This document shows, one piece after another, positions 50,331 to 62,991 of a stretch of DNA of 64,000 nucleotides (position 1 is its first letter; each line of letters begins with the position of its first letter). The stretch covers positions 162,122-226,121 of the forward strand of contig NW_019775687.1 of assembly GCF_001039355.2 (NCBI RefSeq). The letters run 5' to 3'. The translations under genes were made by a program, and so were the position numbers. The stretch is from Lingula anatina. Taxonomy: Eukaryota > Brachiopoda > Lingulata > Lingulida > Lingulidae. The notes below the pieces were generated by a model. That model did not search any database and was not told the origin of the DNA. It saw only the letters and a program-made list of their open reading frames with translations.

Positions 50331-51400
50331 CATGTTACATGTTGAATTGAGTATTTCCCTCATGCTCCCTTATATGTGATTGACAAGTGATTCCCCCAGT
50401 GATGATCTTTAAAACAGGCAGTGATGATAGATGTAGCTTGCACTTCACCCTGCAATCTGGGTGCAGCATTGCTGGTTCTTAGCCCCTGTTAGCTGTCATT
50501 TTCATTGGTGTCAGTAGCACATTCCTTGGCCATTATAGCATAAGGAAAAACCAACTGGTGTACAGCAGTCACAGATGGGGAAGTCTGGTAATATTAGAGA
50601 GAAACAGGTGGGCAATGGGAAACCTGTGTTCCCATTTTTGCTGACTGGGAAACATTTGAACTGGTTTGAAAAATAAACATTTTACCAGGTTGAGGTCTAT
50701 TGTTTCTGGTAAAAACATAAATAATAGACCATCAGTATTCCTGACATGCAGTTTGTTTAATCTGTTTCAACTGGGATGTAAATAATAGTAGTAGTAAGTG
50801 CGTAGGTGGAAATTCATTTTGCAAGAGGCAGCACTGAAGTTCGCTCAGTGTTTTATATCACTCTATAGGTAGTACATGTGCTTCTATATTCAATTATTTA
50901 GGCGCTGGGGTATTTTCTCTCCTGTTCAAATCTCATCTGATGTTATTAGGAGAGTTGTATAATGAGTTCTACCTGGAGCCTTATCCTAAGAGGGTGACCA
51001 TGTGGAGGGACTGAGTAGAAGCACACAGGAAGTGGTTTTATTAGCCAGTGCCAGCTCACGGCACATTGCTGCTATACTCACTGGGACTGGTATTGATTGG
51101 AGCAGAAGATTTAAAAGCAGATTGTGGCCAGAGAGCCAGGCCATTTAGTTTCATCACCTGGACATTTGAGCATGTGGTGGGATAAGATGGTAATAGACGG
51201 GTGTGAAGTATTCACTGGACAATGACAAGATCATGGGATAATTTTTCATATGACCCTGAATGATAAGGTCACTGGAGCGTTCAATAACAGTAATAATAAG
51301 GCTGTATTTATACAGCAACAGGTGATGATAAAAGTGCCAGACAGTATTTCTTTGGTGAAATTACTTTACAACAAGCACAAGCAGCAGTTCCTGCACCAAG

Positions 51401-52242
51401 ATGAATATTTTCAGGCCGAAGCGCTCGCGTTCCCGTTCTCCAACTGGGGTACCCTCTATATCTCTATCTCGCCAGGACAGTTTTGATGCAGATGATGACC
51501 CTTCTGTTGGAGTCACCACCCTCAAAGTCCCTGAGCTTCATTGTAGAGAGAAAAGATCTGCTAGTTTTGATGCTGCTGGTGTTCTCTCGGATGTAATAGA
51601 CAATTTACTAAGTTTTTCCAAAAATAAGAAACAAAGGTCAAGATCATTTGATTCTAGTCTTACAACATGTAATAGTTATCCCAGCACAGGTCCATCTTCT
51701 GAAGAAGAGAGCCCGACAACAGGGCCAACTCTTAGGGTCCCACAGGGTCTGATACGCAGAGGCTCCTTGGAAATTCCACGATTTTGTGTACATTGTGTGC
51801 ACTTGGAGTCAATAAGTAGCCCTGAAGATAGTGCCGCAAGCTCTGTGTCATTTGAACTGTCTTATTCTTCAGACAGTTCCTCAGGTACAGGCAACAGCTC
51901 ATCCAGTGATGAGGATTCCGAAAAGGAAACTTTTCCACACACAAATGGTCTCCCTGTGCCAGAGGGAGATACCAATGTCATGAACACAGAGGATGATAAT
52001 GGAAAAGATTTTTTAACAGTTGTCAGTTTGGAAGTTCCTGTTCTAAAAACTCACCGATCAGTTTCTGTGGATACTGGTACTGCTAAAGGAAAAACAGGCT
52101 ACAGTCCTACTAGCTCCCCCAAAGAGGGGCGGAGGGCCTCCTTTGATGTATCATACCTGAAAAAATCCAATTCTTTGAGTCCAACTGGCTCAAACGAGTC
52201 CCTTAAAGATGTCAGTGCAGAGGGGAAAAGGATGGCTTTCAG
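51401..52242 (+). CDS. rdgA/DGKI: Class IV diacylglycerol kinase, long Ser/Arg-rich N-terminal exon (partial)
   Basis: Alternative first coding exon of 281 codons. The ATG at 51401 has A at -3, and an in-frame TGA (51356) lies upstream. It ends GCTTTCAG|GTAGGT in phase 2, the same split Arg as the 32-kb exon, so it joins KAIARGG at 56315. The product is disordered-looking: an RS stretch (PKRSRSRSPTG, residues 6-16), repeated basophilic phospho-sites followed by SFD or similar (24-29, 52-57, 79-84, 119-123, 244-249), repeated LxVP/LxIP strings (41, 111, 123, 210), a CVHCVHLE motif (129-136) and a Ser/Asp tract (139-174). R-x-S/R-R-x-S sites suggest PKA/CaMK and 14-3-3 control. Similar long N-termini occur in invertebrate rdgA-like kinases as far as I recall. 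Two phase-compatible but pyrimidine-poor acceptors nearby mean an internal-exon role is not fully excluded. Confidence 0.85.
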
Positions 52243-54184
52243 GTAGGTGGATCACTACAATATGTATTTATTTTATTATGACATTAATGAGCTTTTAATT
52301 TTATAGAAATCTGTTTGATTGCATGGAAAATTTAGAAAAAAATTGTTATTATCACTTTTTTGTGAGTATGCCATACACATATAAGACAGTATGCAGCAGC
52401 ACTTTGAGTGAGCTAGATGCCCAATATCTTGCTGTGTTTCCTCAATCTCTGACTCTTGTATATGCCTGCATAGAATTCCTTGTTTATTGGCAATCAGTAG
52501 GGGAGCATGCAGCTGATTAATAGACTTCATTAGAGCAGGGGTCAACTTATGTCTCTGTGTATTTTTGATACCTAAATTTAAATGAGGTGTTGAAAGAAGA
52601 GCAGACAGATAGTTATTCTGAGCTGTTAAAGAGCCACATTTACCTGCTGGAGGTATGTAGATTGTTGGATACAGGGGCTTCTGTGCCTCAGAGTTAGGAG
52701 GCAGTTATAAATGCCAGGTGGGCCAGGTGGGCTTTTTCGTCTGCTTTTATAAACTTTACTACTGCATTTATATCCACCAGTTTGCCTGTCTTTATAGCCT
52801 ATCCCCCAGCAACTGTATGCCATTGCTATTAAATGCTGAGTGTGTTTACACATTTTAGATGTGTAAAGGCAGCAGGTATATAAAATCTGCTTTTTCAAGT
52901 ATGTGCACTATTTCTTATTGAATTTTAGGGTCATTTGATAAGTCAAATGTAAATCATTCAGATAGGCGTGGACATTAAAGCATGTGCATGCCCAGTACAT
53001 AGATGCACAAGCACATGTCTGTTTATTTACCCAAAATATACCTAATGATATTAGATTTCACTATATGTGATACTAAGATAATTGAATATGCTTATCTGTC
53101 TTTGCTTGATGTTATTTTAATCTCATATTCATGATTAGATGAAAGAAAAAAGGAGCCTTGTCTGTAACTTAAAATAGCATGTTCTACTGTTTTCATGCTG
53201 TGAAAAAAGAGAAAGCAATTAGAGACATTCACAGGAAGCAATTTCAGTCTCAATTATGTAGTATTTTAGTCACAAAGTTGTGCTTTTTTAGATTTTAGAA
53301 AGCTTATATGCATCTGCTCTTTTGTGTATTGTTTGTCTTGAAGTGTTGTTAAGGTGATCTTGGAAACTTTGAAATTTGATTTCTTTTTATTTTGAAAAAA
53401 AAAGGTAATGCCATCTGAAAGCAAATCAATATTTGTGAGTCATGCCTCTGCATCTATCATTATTTTAGCATTTTATATGTAAATGGCGTAAATCTTTCAT
53501 GGGTACCATAGCTGGTAAAGTATGTGGTATTTAAAATCTCACATCACGGTGTTCCTTGTCTTATGCTACTGCTTTTTAATTTTTGAATTACCTAACTTCA
53601 TTTTTATGGAAAAGGCAAAATTCTGTAAGTTGGAGGAACGATGACAGTATGATATGTCAAAATACTTGTCATTTTTATTAGTAAGTGGAAAAAGACTTGT
53701 TTTACTTATGCTCCAATGGACATTTGTGCTGAGCAGATTGCAGCAGTTATTTTCTTTGGAAATTGGATGAACAGCTGTTGTCATATCTTTTGTCCTCCAA
53801 TTGCAGGGAATTCATGTGTTGTTTTATATAGTAGTCCAATATTGCAGCATTTGTGCAATTGTGGCATTGTACATGAATCTTTAATCATGTTTTTAGAAGC
53901 TCATCCTTCAGAAAATGTTCTTAAACTTTGTTAAATGTTTTTTGTCATTAATTTATAGCAGCCTTTTATGTCATTAAAAACCTTACAGTTATTGCTGTGA
54001 ATGTTACAGAATATATGTATTGAAATATTTGATTTTATATCTATTTCAAATAAATATAACTATTTCTAAAAAGCATGTATATAGAAGAATTTCTGAGCAC
54101 TGAGAAAAAAAAATAGATTACATAATTATAAACAGTGGTCAGGATGCCAACAAGTGAAAGGAATGGCATCACACTAATTAACCA

Positions 54185-54281
<97 letters not shown>

Positions 54282-56314
54282 CATATAGCTTCAAGAGTCA
54301 ACCCCCCAGACAGTGTTTAAGTTTATGACTAATAGTACCAGGAAAAGTACTGTAAACTAATGTACAGGTGGAATTATGATAAAAAATGGTCATGCATCAA
54401 TTTAACCCATTACTAATGCTGCGTTTTCCTCAATTATAAATACATGAAATATAACACGCAAACAGAAAATTAACATATGTTCATATTTAATGTGTGTGTG
54501 GTCAAGCTGGATATTGGTTTAGTATGGCCATTAATAACTTAATTATGTCTGCTATAAATAACCAAAAGGTTAAGAACATCTCAAGAATGGTTAATGTAAA
54601 CAAATTTCCACAACACTAGATATGCAGTCCGTGGCATTGAGAAATCTAGGCAACTGCAGAGTATTCATGTACACATATATTTTTTGATGTCCACAGAGAT
54701 AATAAGAAATGAAACTGATAGACAGTTATAGACCTTGCAAAAATGATAATAATGATGCTGATGATGATGGTAATAATAATTATTATTAGTACTTAATTGA
54801 TTGCTAAAAGTTTTCATTTACAGGCTCTCCATACTGCAACAGAATAAAAAACAGTTTTTATAGACATTAGGTTTAATTATTATATATACCTATGATATGT
54901 GGAAATAGTTGAAGTGACTGTGTAATATCTTTTGTGACACACTGGCCAAACTTAAAAGCCATCCTACAAAGTTTAGCCTATTGATAGCATTAATAATAGC
55001 AGCCGCCATGAAAATAAAACAAGACAGGCAGTAAGAGAACTTATGCTACATTATCTGATTTGTATGAAAGTAATAAAATTGTGGTGATGGACCTGAAAGA
55101 AATATTGCACACCCTTACTTCCCCTTTTATAGACTTTCTGAGACATAAATGTCAAATGTTTTTCATTATTTTCTGTGTGCTGTCAAATTGTCATTTTACT
55201 TTTGTTCTAATAATCATTTTTTTGTCATTAGTGTCTCATATTATCAATTAGATTTTGGCCTAACTGGATTTTGGATGAAAGTTATTGATAGGCAAGGGAA
55301 TTTGATCAATTTCTTTCAGGGATATGTCATTAATACAGATGTATAGATTAATGAAATTGCTGTCCAAAGCAAAGAGGGAAAATTCAATTGCAGTATCACT
55401 GTTTATTAAATTTGGTCAAATGAAAAACTGGAACTTTTTATGTTAACGTTTTTTTCCCAGTTGACCTTTTGTTCATGAAAGGGGAGAACATTTGTAAATA
55501 AATGATCATTTCAATTGGTCATCAACTAAGATGAACATGAAATAAATGAGAAGGAAATGGACACCAGATATAAACCGTGCCAAAAGTTTGTTTAACATTT
55601 TAAACGTTTATTTATTTATTTGGTTTTTATCAGACATCTATTAATAGTAACCATGTTACTAAATATAACTCTGTTGAATTGACGTAGTCTCATAGTATTA
55701 CTTATATGAGTCAGAACTCCTGCACTTGCCGAACAGACAAAAACCTGTTTTTAATTTTTGGCTAGATGGCACAACAAAAGTCATCCTGTTTTTGTACTAG
55801 ATGGTTATACATCTGCTGTACTTTAACTTGAATTTGGCCCACCTGATGGAAGGTTTTGTCTGTGTTTGCTTTTCATGATTTCCACTTTTCATTGATTCTA
55901 AGAGTGCGTGTCCTCTGCTAAAAGCTTGGTGCTTTTTCCTGAAATGTGTCAGTCTAAAGCACTTAGTCACACCTATAATTCCCTTGTACAAAACTAAGAT
56001 GTTTATGCATCAATCAAATTCACAACTTTTATTCTCCACTTAGCTTGTTGTCAGACTACATCACGCAATGTTATTAAAACACACCCTATACATTATTACC
56101 CATTAAGTTGAATATTAGGTTTACACAATGTTGAATGAATGAATGAATGAGTCTATGACTTGCTACATGCATGCATGAATGTCTAGAATGCCTTGGTGAT
56201 GCAGAATATAGTTAATAGATCATGCAGCAACGATTTTGTACTGAAGTGAATGTTTTCAAAAGCATACAAACTTAATATGTTGCATTAATTTTTTCCTCCA
56301 ATTATATTATCTAG
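52243..56314 (+). other. Intron with microsatellite
   Basis: About 4 kb from the donor at 52243 to the acceptor ATTATCTAG before 56315. AT-rich; no exon or element recognised apart from the (GT)n(GA)n tract at 54186-54281. Confidence 0.7.
54186..54281. repeat. Long (GT)n(GA)n microsatellite
   Basis: About 41 uninterrupted GT units followed by 6-7 GA units. It yields apparent His-Thr and Cys-Val open frames that are not genes. Confidence 0.95.
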
Positions 56315-56417
56315 GAAAGCTATTGCAAGGGGTGGTTATGGAAGCCATTACTTGCATCCATCCCATGCAGAAAATGGTTACCACAAATACGAACCCAGGA
56401 GCACTGTTGATTGGACA
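56315..56417 (+). CDS. rdgA/DGKI: Class IV diacylglycerol kinase, first shared exon
   Basis: Exon of 103 nt between ATTATCTAG and ACA|GTAAGT, entering in phase 2 and leaving in phase 0. It supplies the last base of the split Arg, then KAIARGGYGSHYLHPSHAEN and ends EPRSTVDWT. This aligns with KAISRAGLQHLAP...EPRATLDWS of vertebrate DGK-iota and KAITKSGLQHLAP...IRSTVDWS of DGK-zeta, which begin the shared body of those enzymes just before the first C1 domain. Both N-terminal exons found upstream splice into it in frame, so it marks the point where isoforms converge. Confidence 0.9.
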
Positions 56418-56939
56418 GTAAGTATCTGCTGCGAAGGAGAAGGGGGGGGCTTTCATAATTTGACCCAAAGGTACACTATCTGCTAATAGTCTTAAAAACC
56501 TCAGACACCTCAACACTGTAGACCTGTAGAGTTTACGGCCTGTAAAGGGGTACCTGGATGTAATAGCTAGAACTAAAACTGACTTAGAATACTAGTAGTA
56601 ATTTTCTGGTTACCGACTCTGTGCATCATTGATACATACTCTCAATTTTTCAATCTCTGTTTCATTTCCCCCGGAAGTCATGATAAATGTAAGATGGAGG
56701 CATTTTGAAACCATAACATAGTGTTCACAACCCTGAATATGATACCATGTAGGGCTGTTTATTCCATTTCAGAGTGATGGATAATGATAACCCTATATGC
56801 TGGCATTCCTGCTTACTGATGATCAAGGAGACCATTTTTGCCAATTAATTTGAATTACTGCAGGCAACCTTAATTGAAAATTTGTGACACAAAGTGATTG
56901 TCTGATAAAAAATTTAACAGTTTGGCTGTTTACTTCCAG

Positions 56940-57023
56940 GAAAATGCCATTAAAGGTGACCACCTGTGGATTGAAACCAATGCCTCTGGGGATTACTGCT
57001 ACATAGGAGAGGCCGAGTGTCAG
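56940..57023 (+). CDS. rdgA/DGKI: Class IV diacylglycerol kinase, exon for start of C1 domain 1
   Basis: Exon of 84 nt (28 codons) between TTACTTCCAG and CAG|GTAAAA, phase 0 at both ends. It encodes ENAIKGDHLWIETNASGDYC followed by YIGEAECQ. The match to ENAVNGEHLWLETNVSGDLC of DGK-iota is close and unambiguous. It provides the conserved His (residue 8 of the exon) that opens the first C1 zinc finger and the Cys residues at positions 20 and 27. C1 fingers of this enzyme class help position the kinase on membranes. The exon is short and symmetric, so skipping it would keep the frame but destroy the finger. Confidence 0.92.
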
Positions 57024-58794
57024 GTAAAAAATGGGAATGTCGTATTCTTATGCTTATTTTTCTCTGAATACCCTGTAGAAATCCTGCTCTCAGAATATTG
57101 TTGAGATGCTAATCCAGTGGCAAGATTTAGATGAAACGGGGAAACCCACTTGTTGAAATCAATGAGAAAGGTTAATAGAAGTAAATATAAATTGTGGATA
57201 TTCTTTATGAATTCTGATCATATCTGTCGATTGTAAATGATGATTTGATACCAACTTTACATAATTTGATCCTCAAATCACTTTGTTAAAAAGAACATTC
57301 CATCTTAGTTCTCCATATATCACTACATCATACACTAGCATCCTTTTGTAAACTATGTGGTTAATTATACAAGCAGCAGGGAACTCTTGATAGCTTTTTC
57401 ACCTGTACCAATATCTTTACGCTGTCATTGATACAGTGAATTAGTCCAATAAATGCCTATATTTCAACGCACTGTGGTATTGTAAGTCTTGTGTGGCTTT
57501 AGAGTCATTATATCCATCCTGTCACATATGCAGGTTAGAAGGGGGGTGCATGCATGGATGAACATACATGTGGTATGGTTTCATGACTGATAGATTTTCC
57601 AGACATCATATTTCAGAAATGTATACATTAGTTTCTTTTTCTTCATATGGACAGACATACGTTGGTACCAACTTTATGACCTTCTGTAGCCATGCACTCT
57701 TCTAAAACCAAATAAATGGCAAAGCATGTCTCTTATCTTTGGTTAAAATTCAGGAACGATTTATAGCACAAAAATATATCTCAAGTTAGAGAAAATCGGC
57801 TGGATTGGATCATTTTCTAGCACTCATGCCTATATTTATGAATATTTTGTTATAACATTGATTCCAATCTTAGTATAGCTACAGTTTTCAACCCCATGGC
57901 CTTTTTTCTTCTTTAATGTCCATAAAAATGAATTGTCATGTTTTTTATTGTTTAAATGTGAAGATGGTCACATCAAAATGTTTTTATTTTAAGTGGGACA
58001 TTGAGAAAGGACACAAGCCTGCTTCATTTGAATTAAGATAATTTGAAGGACCAGATACAGATACCAGTACCCCAGTATGAGATAATTGATGTGCCAGTAT
58101 AAAATGCCAAACAAATAAAGTGATACTGATCAGCTTTATATGTATTAAGAAGATGACAAATTCTGTGATATATGGCATCACTACTTATCTGCTACTCATA
58201 GCTTCATTATTCCAGGTGTACTAGTGGGTATGAAATACTAAAAATATATGTTAAATCTGTAATACAGTGCAAAATTTTGCATGACAATAATTGAGACCAA
58301 ATATATATATGGCTACCATGCATTTGTTACATAAATGTGAATGAAACTGAAAGCAGTCTATTCCTCTGTGAATACTGTAAATTTCAAAATATATGAATTT
58401 CAGATTATCCATCTCTAGAAGTATGTCATTAATTGATTATGCTCTCCAAATTGAAAAGTACTTATTAATTCTCATGAGCAATGCCCTTAATCGAAGTATG
58501 TATGGTGCCATATTGGAATCTACATTGTATTTCGATAAGCTCAAGGTGTAGTGCTATACTTGATTTCCACTGTACTCCACTGTCTGAGTGAACAGGAAAA
58601 AATCACATTCCCAGGAACTGTAATTATCACCTGTGTTGTTACATATTACCTTTACAATAAAGCAAGCATAATGTGTTGGTCTTCAATAGCTAGAAAAGTG
58701 AAATTTAACTGCTCTCTCTCATTTGTGGTGCTTATTGGCTATGCTACCCCTCCCCCATCTGCTTTAACATAAAAGGTAATGAATAATTAAGTTA

Positions 58795-59014
58795 ATATTT
58801 TTAAGTATTATTATTTGTATAATTAATGTTAATATATTTAGATAGTTAATTTTATTTTTTATGTATAAAATCCTCCCCCCCCCCACCCCCCCCCCCCACC
58901 CCCCCCCCCCCNNNNNNNNNNNNNNNNNNNNNNNNNTTTTTTAATATTTTTTTTTTGTTAAATTAATTTTAATAATTTTAAGAAGTTAATTTTTTTTTTT
59001 TTGTTTAAAAACCC

Positions 59015-59045
<31 letters not shown>
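58795..59045. repeat. Poly-C tract, 25-N assembly gap and near-duplicate flank
   Basis: An AT-rich block ends in a poly-C run (58872-58911), then 25 N (58912-58936). After the N run a second AT-rich block follows the same order of words and again ends in poly-C (59011-59031) and (CA)n. Line-by-line comparison shows the second block to be a noisy copy of the first with most isolated A bases turned to T. This looks like one locus represented twice across a poorly resolved gap. Confidence 0.75.
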
Positions 59046-59937
59046 ACTCACATGTGCACATTGCGGCATATTTTGGGGACTTGGTTTGGTTGGACTCCCT
59101 GTATATCAGTGAGCAAATTTTAGATTCACATTTTGGATTCTCAAGACAGTAAGATGAAAAATCTATTAATATGAACATGTTAAGTTTATTAGAAATAATC
59201 ATGTAATAACTTCATTTGATTTCTACCTAATCAAAATGGAAAAAATACAACAAGAGATCAGTGACATAAATTATAATGGATGGGAGTGTTCGGTTGTTTG
59301 GGCTGCAGTATTGAAGTGAGAGATTTTCTTTATTGATCTTGCTCATGATTGTATGAGCCCCTATATATTAACTATGCAGTTTGACTTATGGGAAGAAACA
59401 TAAAACTAAATTTTGACCTGTTAGAATGAATTGACAGTATTTGTGTTGCTGAGTGCCTATAATAAAATCTCCTCTGTGGGCATTTCCCCTTCATAAAAAA
59501 GACTGTTATATTTACAATTTGTGGATCATTATAAAGTTTTAAAAAAATTAAATCAATTATAAGTGATGCATCATGCATTTTTGTAGTCATCTCCTAAAGT
59601 TTTTATTCAATTTCAGAGAAATGTAACATGTAAGAAGACCTTGATTAAATTGCGGTTGCATACACCTGTCTATTTAACTCATCCCTCCAACTCATCATCA
59701 TCTTTCACCCTTGGGCAGAATGGCAGCAGCAGCAGCATCATGTTCAGACCATTCAGATCATTTGGTTACAAATCAGTATCATTAATGATGGTGACTGAGT
59801 AGGTTGCATTTGTTCTGCCTCTGTTAGCCCTTCAATCAGATGGTGTCCAAAATATAAGCATGAAGACTGGTTGGTCTAATAAGAAATGAAAAAATATTGA
59901 GAATGTACTTACACATGGGTAACTAGCTTTTTTCAGG

Positions 59938-60381
59938 GTGAATATTTTAAAATTTCTGCCATTTCTAGTCCAATCAGCAATGAAAAATTTTAACATTGTT
60001 CTAGTTAGTCATTGTGGTAAAAGTGGGTACAATATTAAGTCCAGTTGTGTGAGGTCAGGTAAGTCTGGGGGTATTTGTCACATTTGTGACAGTTCTAGTA
60101 TTTTTGTGTGTTTTCATCAAGGTGTTTCCATGGAAACTTCATATTATCCTCGCTTTCCATTTTCTCACGTTCTCCTCAAAGTTTTGCAGGGGTGTAGGGA
60201 GGCAGATTTAAAAAGCAGGGTTCTTTTTCTGAAAAAGTGGACCTTTTACAATGAAACCTTCGTGTACCTATATCTAATTTTCACCAGAATTGACCTTTTC
60301 CCAGCAAAAAAGGTGGTTCTTTCAAACCCCCTAACCCCCCTGGCTATGGGCCTGGAAGGTTTTAATAATCTCATTCATTGA
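59938..60381 (+). mobile_element. Possible decayed transposon segment with spurious open frame
   Basis: Contains the longest ATG frame near here (147 codons), but the peptide has no recognisable domain, no family match and poor composition for a soluble protein. Its 3' part carries CCCCCTAACCCCCCTGGCTA followed by TGGGCCTGG. On the opposite strand this reads CCAGGCCCATAGCCAGGGGG, a terminus style common in invertebrate DNA transposons. The partner terminus was not found. I consider the frame a by-product of repeat sequence rather than a gene. Confidence 0.3.
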
Positions 60382-62991
60382 TTTTTCTTATTTTAAACTT
60401 GGCTTCCAATTTCCCATTTGATTTAGGCATTCTGAATGCACACATCATGGTTATGGTCTTTGTTCATGACTACATTCAGCTGTGGATTTATCTATTTCAT
60501 TTATAGGTATAATGCTCATGAGAAACATCTTCACCTAAATTTTACTGTAACCCTATTGTGTTCCAAAAACAAAAAAAAAAAAAAAAGATACTGGCAAGGC
60601 TTGTTAATTAAAACTTTAAATATGCTTTAATAAACAATATGTAAATTAAACTCTTAAATAAATGCAACAAACTGTTTGCAGAATTTTGAGGTGGAATATA
60701 CTGCATTTAGAAGCTGTAGTTGTATAAGCACAGTACAACTTTGAAATGCAGGGACCTATTAAGATGATATAATTTTTGATGGCAATAGTGCTTTGTTGTC
60801 TAAAAACAATGATTGGACATAAATGTCATGTCTTCTGATGACAGATTCAGTATTAGAACATGTTGTTTATTGACATTGGTTAGATGATGGGATGTCAGTG
60901 GTGTCATGGCAACTGATGGCACCAATTTGGGAATTGTGCCATTTTATATCCCCAAGTTAGGGCTATTTCTGATCTAAGGTAGTCCTCTTTGAATGCAAGT
61001 GTACTTTAAACATTACTTGCATCCAGAATTCATTAAAATTTTCTAAAACTTAAAACTAAAACTGTTGCTGTCAGGAGGATGATACTAACTGAGATTTTCA
61101 ACATTGTCTTCAATCATTTTGCTAGTTCTTAGGCTAATCACAAGTTAATTCTGAATTTTCATGCATCATAGTGTTTTACAGAAGCAATCCAAAAGAATAA
61201 AAGTGAGTGCACATAGTTGGCTGCTGATTCTTGGATGATTACACCAGTCAAAGTAGATCAGTTTCTGGTACAGATGTGGGATTGATTGGAAAAGTTGTTG
61301 CCTCACAGCAGTGTTGACTCACTCCATCAGTCTGACCATAAGTTATCAGTTGTTAGTAAAAGATGTAGGAAATGCCAGGAAGCTTGTAGTACCAACAGTC
61401 GTACTTGTACACTAGATTGAATGGAAATATTACCTGGATTTACAGATGCTGGTGTTTGCCCTTAAGACCATGTTCATTTCCCCGGATGCAGCTTTCATTA
61501 CATAGAAATTTATTTCTAGTACATAATTATATATGAATATTTATTGTGAAATACTAGTTTTCTTCACTGAAGTCGTAATTTATCTGAAAGATATTAAAAC
61601 ATAACAATTGCCAAAAAAAAAAAAAAACTATCAGTAAATTTCTTGAGTATTTCAAAACAAAAAACTTAGATTGCAATGATAGTTTCAGCTTCTTTCCAAC
61701 TACCAGTGCTCTCTATTAGGTTTCATATAACTATGTCTGCAAGTATTTGTAATACTGATTTTAATGGAGACAAATATGGTCATCTTATCTTAAATGGCAA
61801 AAGGACCTTTTTTAGATAAAACAATGTTAATAAGAGTAAGCATTGCTGGTATAAGGGGTGTTTCTCCTATTGCTCATGATAGGATCAAATGAAGATGAGG
61901 TTGTTAGTTTTCCTGTCACGCTGTGCAAATAAAATGATTCATGAACAACATTCAAGATCTTCCTTGCATATAATCTGCTCAAAATAGTTTCATTGTTAAA
62001 CATTGTGTTACTATGAATTTACTTACATAGTTACAGGACAAAGGATGGACTATGGGCCCTCTCGTCCTCTGTACATAAAATGTTACAGAGTGATCATGAT
62101 CCTAAGTTTAATCTTCTTTATGCCTCACATTCCTTTTGTTAAAGATCCATTAAAAGCCAATTTTTTTGTCACAAAATCCAACCAAATGCCACCTGTAGTT
62201 TTAAATAAAATCATTTAGAGAAATGCCAAAGGGCATTGTTTTATATTCCCCCAAAATAATATTTGCATGGATATTTTCTGTTTTCTTTCTGTGCTTTAAA
62301 TATCCCTCAATAGTCTCATTTGAATAAGTTTGCAATTTTTAAATTAAAATTGTGCAGGAAGCTATACATCCATACATGGAAGTGAGAGTGACTTTTACAA
62401 ACTGAAGAGACACATAAATGGGTCAATTTAGATTTGAAGAAGGTGCAATTTTAATTTGGGGGGGGGGGGCAGAACAAGGGATTAATCTGGTTTATGACTT
62501 GACATGGCAACTTTACTAGTATTCTAGTCGTATTAGAAACTAGTGGAAGTGGTTAATATGCATTACTGGAAATTCGCTTTCATTTTATTTGTATCTTTAA
62601 TGGTTGGTAAAATGAACATACAGTTAATAGAAAATAAAGATGTTTAATGGGTTAGAAACTGTAGGGGTGAGAAACGGAGAAGAAGAACAACAGCATAGTG
62701 AAGCAACATTTACAAAAGAAAATTCCTACTCTGTCAGTATGAATTACCTGATCTGCATTTATGAATTACCCATGTACCATTTCCTTGCTGTCCATGGACA
62801 CTTGATATTTTTCAAAATATTTTAGAATAAAGATAATTTTATTGGCCTGTACCCTAAGTTGTCACACAGTAAAATAACTGAAATTCACTATAATTTAATC
62901 TTTAAATATAATTGATGTGAAGGTATTGTGGATGTGCTAATGATCATTTTTGAAATTGTGATGAAGTTATGGCTAATTTCTTGTTTTACAG

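Larger units (their letters stand above)
32405..51400 (+). other. Intron interior between the two N-terminal exons
   Basis: About 19 kb of AT-rich sequence within the long intron that follows the short N-terminal exon. It holds the 2-kb hAT-like insertion (40012-42047), a truncated MITE (43307), several microsatellites and a candidate cassette exon (45314-45556). The stretches 32.4-38.9 kb, 39.0-40.0 kb and 47.0-50.0 kb show no recognisable gene or element. Confidence 0.5.
57024..62991 (+). other. Intron with assembly gap and repeats
   Basis: About 6 kb between shared exons. It contains the N-gap at 58912-58936 with duplicated flanks, poly-C/CA tracts, a poly-A run (60572-60588), a G11 run (62459-62470) and a probable transposon-derived segment ending near 60358. 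No coding exon is recognised, although a very small exon could be missed (see findings). Confidence 0.7.

Noticed and set aside
51250-51486. 78-codon frame overlapping the start of the long N-terminal exon
   Set aside because: It is another frame of the same region; the 51401 frame has the motifs and the correct donor phase.
54041-54320. Open frames of His-Thr and Cys-Val repeats on both strands
   Set aside because: Translated (GT)n microsatellite.
59938-60381. 147-codon frame as a gene
   Set aside because: No recognisable domain, poor composition and a transposon-like terminus within it; lies in an intron of the DGK gene.
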